22,929 nt of DNA from a virus: positions 1 to 22,929 of IMG/VR virus record IMGVR_UViG_3300045940_000125; one strand, 5' to 3'. This document shows positions 22,188 to 22,929 of this stretch, in pieces. Each line of letters starts with the position of its first letter. Within the stretch, counting starts at the first letter, position 1. The notes below the pieces were generated by a model, which saw only the letters and a program-made list of their open reading frames with translations, searched no databases and was not told the DNA's origin. The position numbers and the translations under genes are program-made.

Positions 22188-22412
22188 TCAGGCAACCTCG
22201 AGCAGCTTCATACGATCCGACGTCGTCAAGGCGTCCATCGTCCCTGTGACTTCGGCAACCTTGTAACGCCGCCGCTCCGCCTCCAGCTTGTGAGTGCGCT
22301 CCTGCAATGCCAGATTCGCCCGCAGCGCGTCGTTGAGATTGCGCTGAGCCGCGCTCAGCTCTTGTTCAACCTCAGCTTCACCCGCCCGCTCCATTGCCTT
22401 CTCGATGATCAT
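22188..22412 (-). CDS. Small coiled-coil protein, unknown function
   Basis: A 74-residue protein from ATG 22412, chosen because AGAGGCGGA lies a short distance upstream; the frame continues to 22454. It is almost entirely helical and charged, with a heptad-like core (AEVEQELSAAQRNLNDALRANLALQERTHKLEAERRR). No motif identifies it. The start overlaps the stop of the small frame upstream as ATGA, suggesting an operon. Codon use is like that of the region. It lies outside the tRNA footprint and may be host-derived. Confidence 0.55.
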   Translation of the reverse strand: MIIEKAMERAGEAEVEQELSAAQRNLNDALRANLALQERTHKLEAERRRYKVAEVTGTMDALTTSDRMKLLEVA

Positions 22413-22540
22413 CGTCCATCCGCCTCTCGAAGAAGTGCCGTCAATGATGAGCATGCCGAGATCAGACGCCTGATCATTCCTGGATGCTCCTCCTTCGTTG
22501 CAACACGAGCAGCCTGCTTCTTGTTCGGGATGCGCGTCAA
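22409..22540 (-). CDS. Possible small protein upstream of the coiled-coil gene
   Basis: A 43-residue frame with TTG 22540 as a possible start; the frame stays open upstream to about 22640 without a clear start. It is basic (RIPNKKQAARVATKEEH) and ends LLREADGR before ATGA overlap with the next gene. The TTG also overlaps the stop of a short upstream frame. Weak ribosome site. Could be a decayed gene. Confidence 0.35.
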   Translation of the reverse strand: MTRIPNKKQAARVATKEEHPGMIRRLISACSSLTALLREADGR

Positions 22541-22613
22541 CTGACAGTGCGGATCTCCTGTTCCAGCATCCGCGGAGAACTGCGGCGGCGGTTCGGCTTT
22601 GGGCCGTCTCCGG

Positions 22614-22659
22614 GCCGGGTGGGGGGTGTCACTGTCAGGGGTGTCCCTCGCCCGGCTTT
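22614..22659 (+). terminator. Structured repeat copy 3 with terminator hairpin
   Basis: GCCGGGTG (22614-22621) pairs with CGCCCGGC (22649-22656), keeping pairing through a G-U at the changed base. A TTTCTTTG run follows. The loop repeats GGTGTCACTGTCAGGGGTGT. The flank GGGCCGTCTCCGGGCC (22601) has lost one A relative to the other copies. Compensated change supports RNA structure. Confidence 0.6.
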
Positions 22660-22696
22660 CTTTGTTTGCCGGACGACGGACGGTCGTAAGTCAATC

Positions 22697-22731
22697 GGGG
22701 ACGGCAAGCGGTAGTAAACATTGCTGTCCCC
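22697..22731. terminator. 11-bp hairpin beyond the partial minus-strand gene
   Basis: GGGGACGGCAA (22697-22707) and TTGCTGTCCCC (22721-22731) pair with one G-U, around a 13-base loop. It stands 13 bases beyond the stop of the minus-strand gene. On that strand no U run follows, so termination is only possible. Confidence 0.45.
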
Positions 22732-22743
22732 GGCCCGCTCACT

Positions 22744-22929
22744 TCAATCGGCCAGATCACCGAGCGAAGGCAAGCCCTTCTTTTTGGTGTTGACCTTGAA
22801 GTTGTTGACGCGGGTTCCCTCCAAGTGGGCATGCCAAGCCTTGGCGCACTTGGCGTAGATATCGCGGGCGCTGACTGATTCCTTCTCATCCTTGATCCGG
22901 AAAAGTTCGCCGGCCAGGTCCGACGCGGC
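22744..22929 (-). CDS. C-terminal end of an unidentified gene (cut by window edge)
   Basis: The minus strand is open from the right edge to TGA at 22746-22744, giving 61 residues, with good codon use throughout. The end reads EKESVSARDIYAKCAKAWH, then EGTRVNNFKVNTKKKGLPSLGDLAD, helical then basic. I do not recognise the family. It reads toward the repeats and ends near a hairpin. The 5' part lies beyond the window. It probably belongs to the host side of the attachment site. Confidence 0.6.
   Translation of the reverse strand, partial: AASDLAGELFRIKDEKESVSARDIYAKCAKAWHAHLEGTRVNNFKVNTKKKGLPSLGDLAD

Noticed and set aside
21962-22675. CRISPR array in the repeat region
   Set aside because: Only three copies, unequal spacing, repeats with a terminator hairpin and T run, and no cas genes.
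22635-22889. 84-residue minus-strand frame
   Set aside because: Overlaps the convincing partial gene at 22744-22929 in another frame and crosses repeat copy 3; composition is shadow-like.

Overview
The window is most of the late (virion) region of a temperate, tailed double-stranded DNA phage, probably a prophage, followed by about 1 kb that may be host chromosome. The DNA is GC-rich with strong G/C third-position preference. The gene set (GpA-like terminase, gpW-like joiner, lambda-type portal, protease and capsid fused in one chain, DUF2190-like decoration protein, two-frame tail chaperone, tape measure) fits a siphovirus-like phage. Several tail and lysis-region proteins resemble, from memory only and not from a search, proteins of Planctomycetes prophages, so a planctomycete host is the best guess but is inferred. 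Layout: 29-2454 DNA packaging (small ORF, large terminase). 2455-2635 is a degenerate pentanucleotide (GCCNN)n array. 2632-3919 is a compact three-gene operon on the minus strand (HTH protein, RAMP/RRM-like protein, winged-helix-like protein) inserted between packaging genes, with the look of a moron. 3992-8498 is head: gpW-like joiner, portal, protease-capsid fusion, small AT-hook-like protein, decoration protein. 8515-10284 is a modular fibre with a duplicated 60-residue module and a collagen-like stretch. 10281-13281 holds head-tail connection and tail proteins: an adaptor with a duplicated domain, tail terminator, HK97-gp10-like protein, tail tube, and a G/GT-like chaperone pair with an A-AAA-AAA slippery site. 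13256-18335 holds the tape measure, a beta-helix tailspike-like protein and four further tail-region proteins. 18332-20387 is a minus-strand cassette: exported proline-rich protein with a thioredoxin-like end, papain-like (C1A) cysteine peptidase, and three small membrane proteins. I infer that this is the lysis module, unusual in having a peptidase where an endolysin is expected. 20509-21791 holds a tyrosine integrase and a zinc-ribbon protein. At 21871-21913 lies the 3' half of a tRNA-Asp(GUC) starting at the anticodon loop, the expected footprint of integration into a tRNA gene. Beyond it are three copies of a structured repeat ending in a terminator-like hairpin, a small coiled-coil gene and the end of an unidentified gene. 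Nearly all genes are packed with 4-base start/stop overlaps (ATGA or GTGA), so translational coupling is the rule. No replication, repressor or lysogeny-control genes are visible; if this is a prophage they should lie left of base 1, with the other attachment site and the intact tRNA-Asp.
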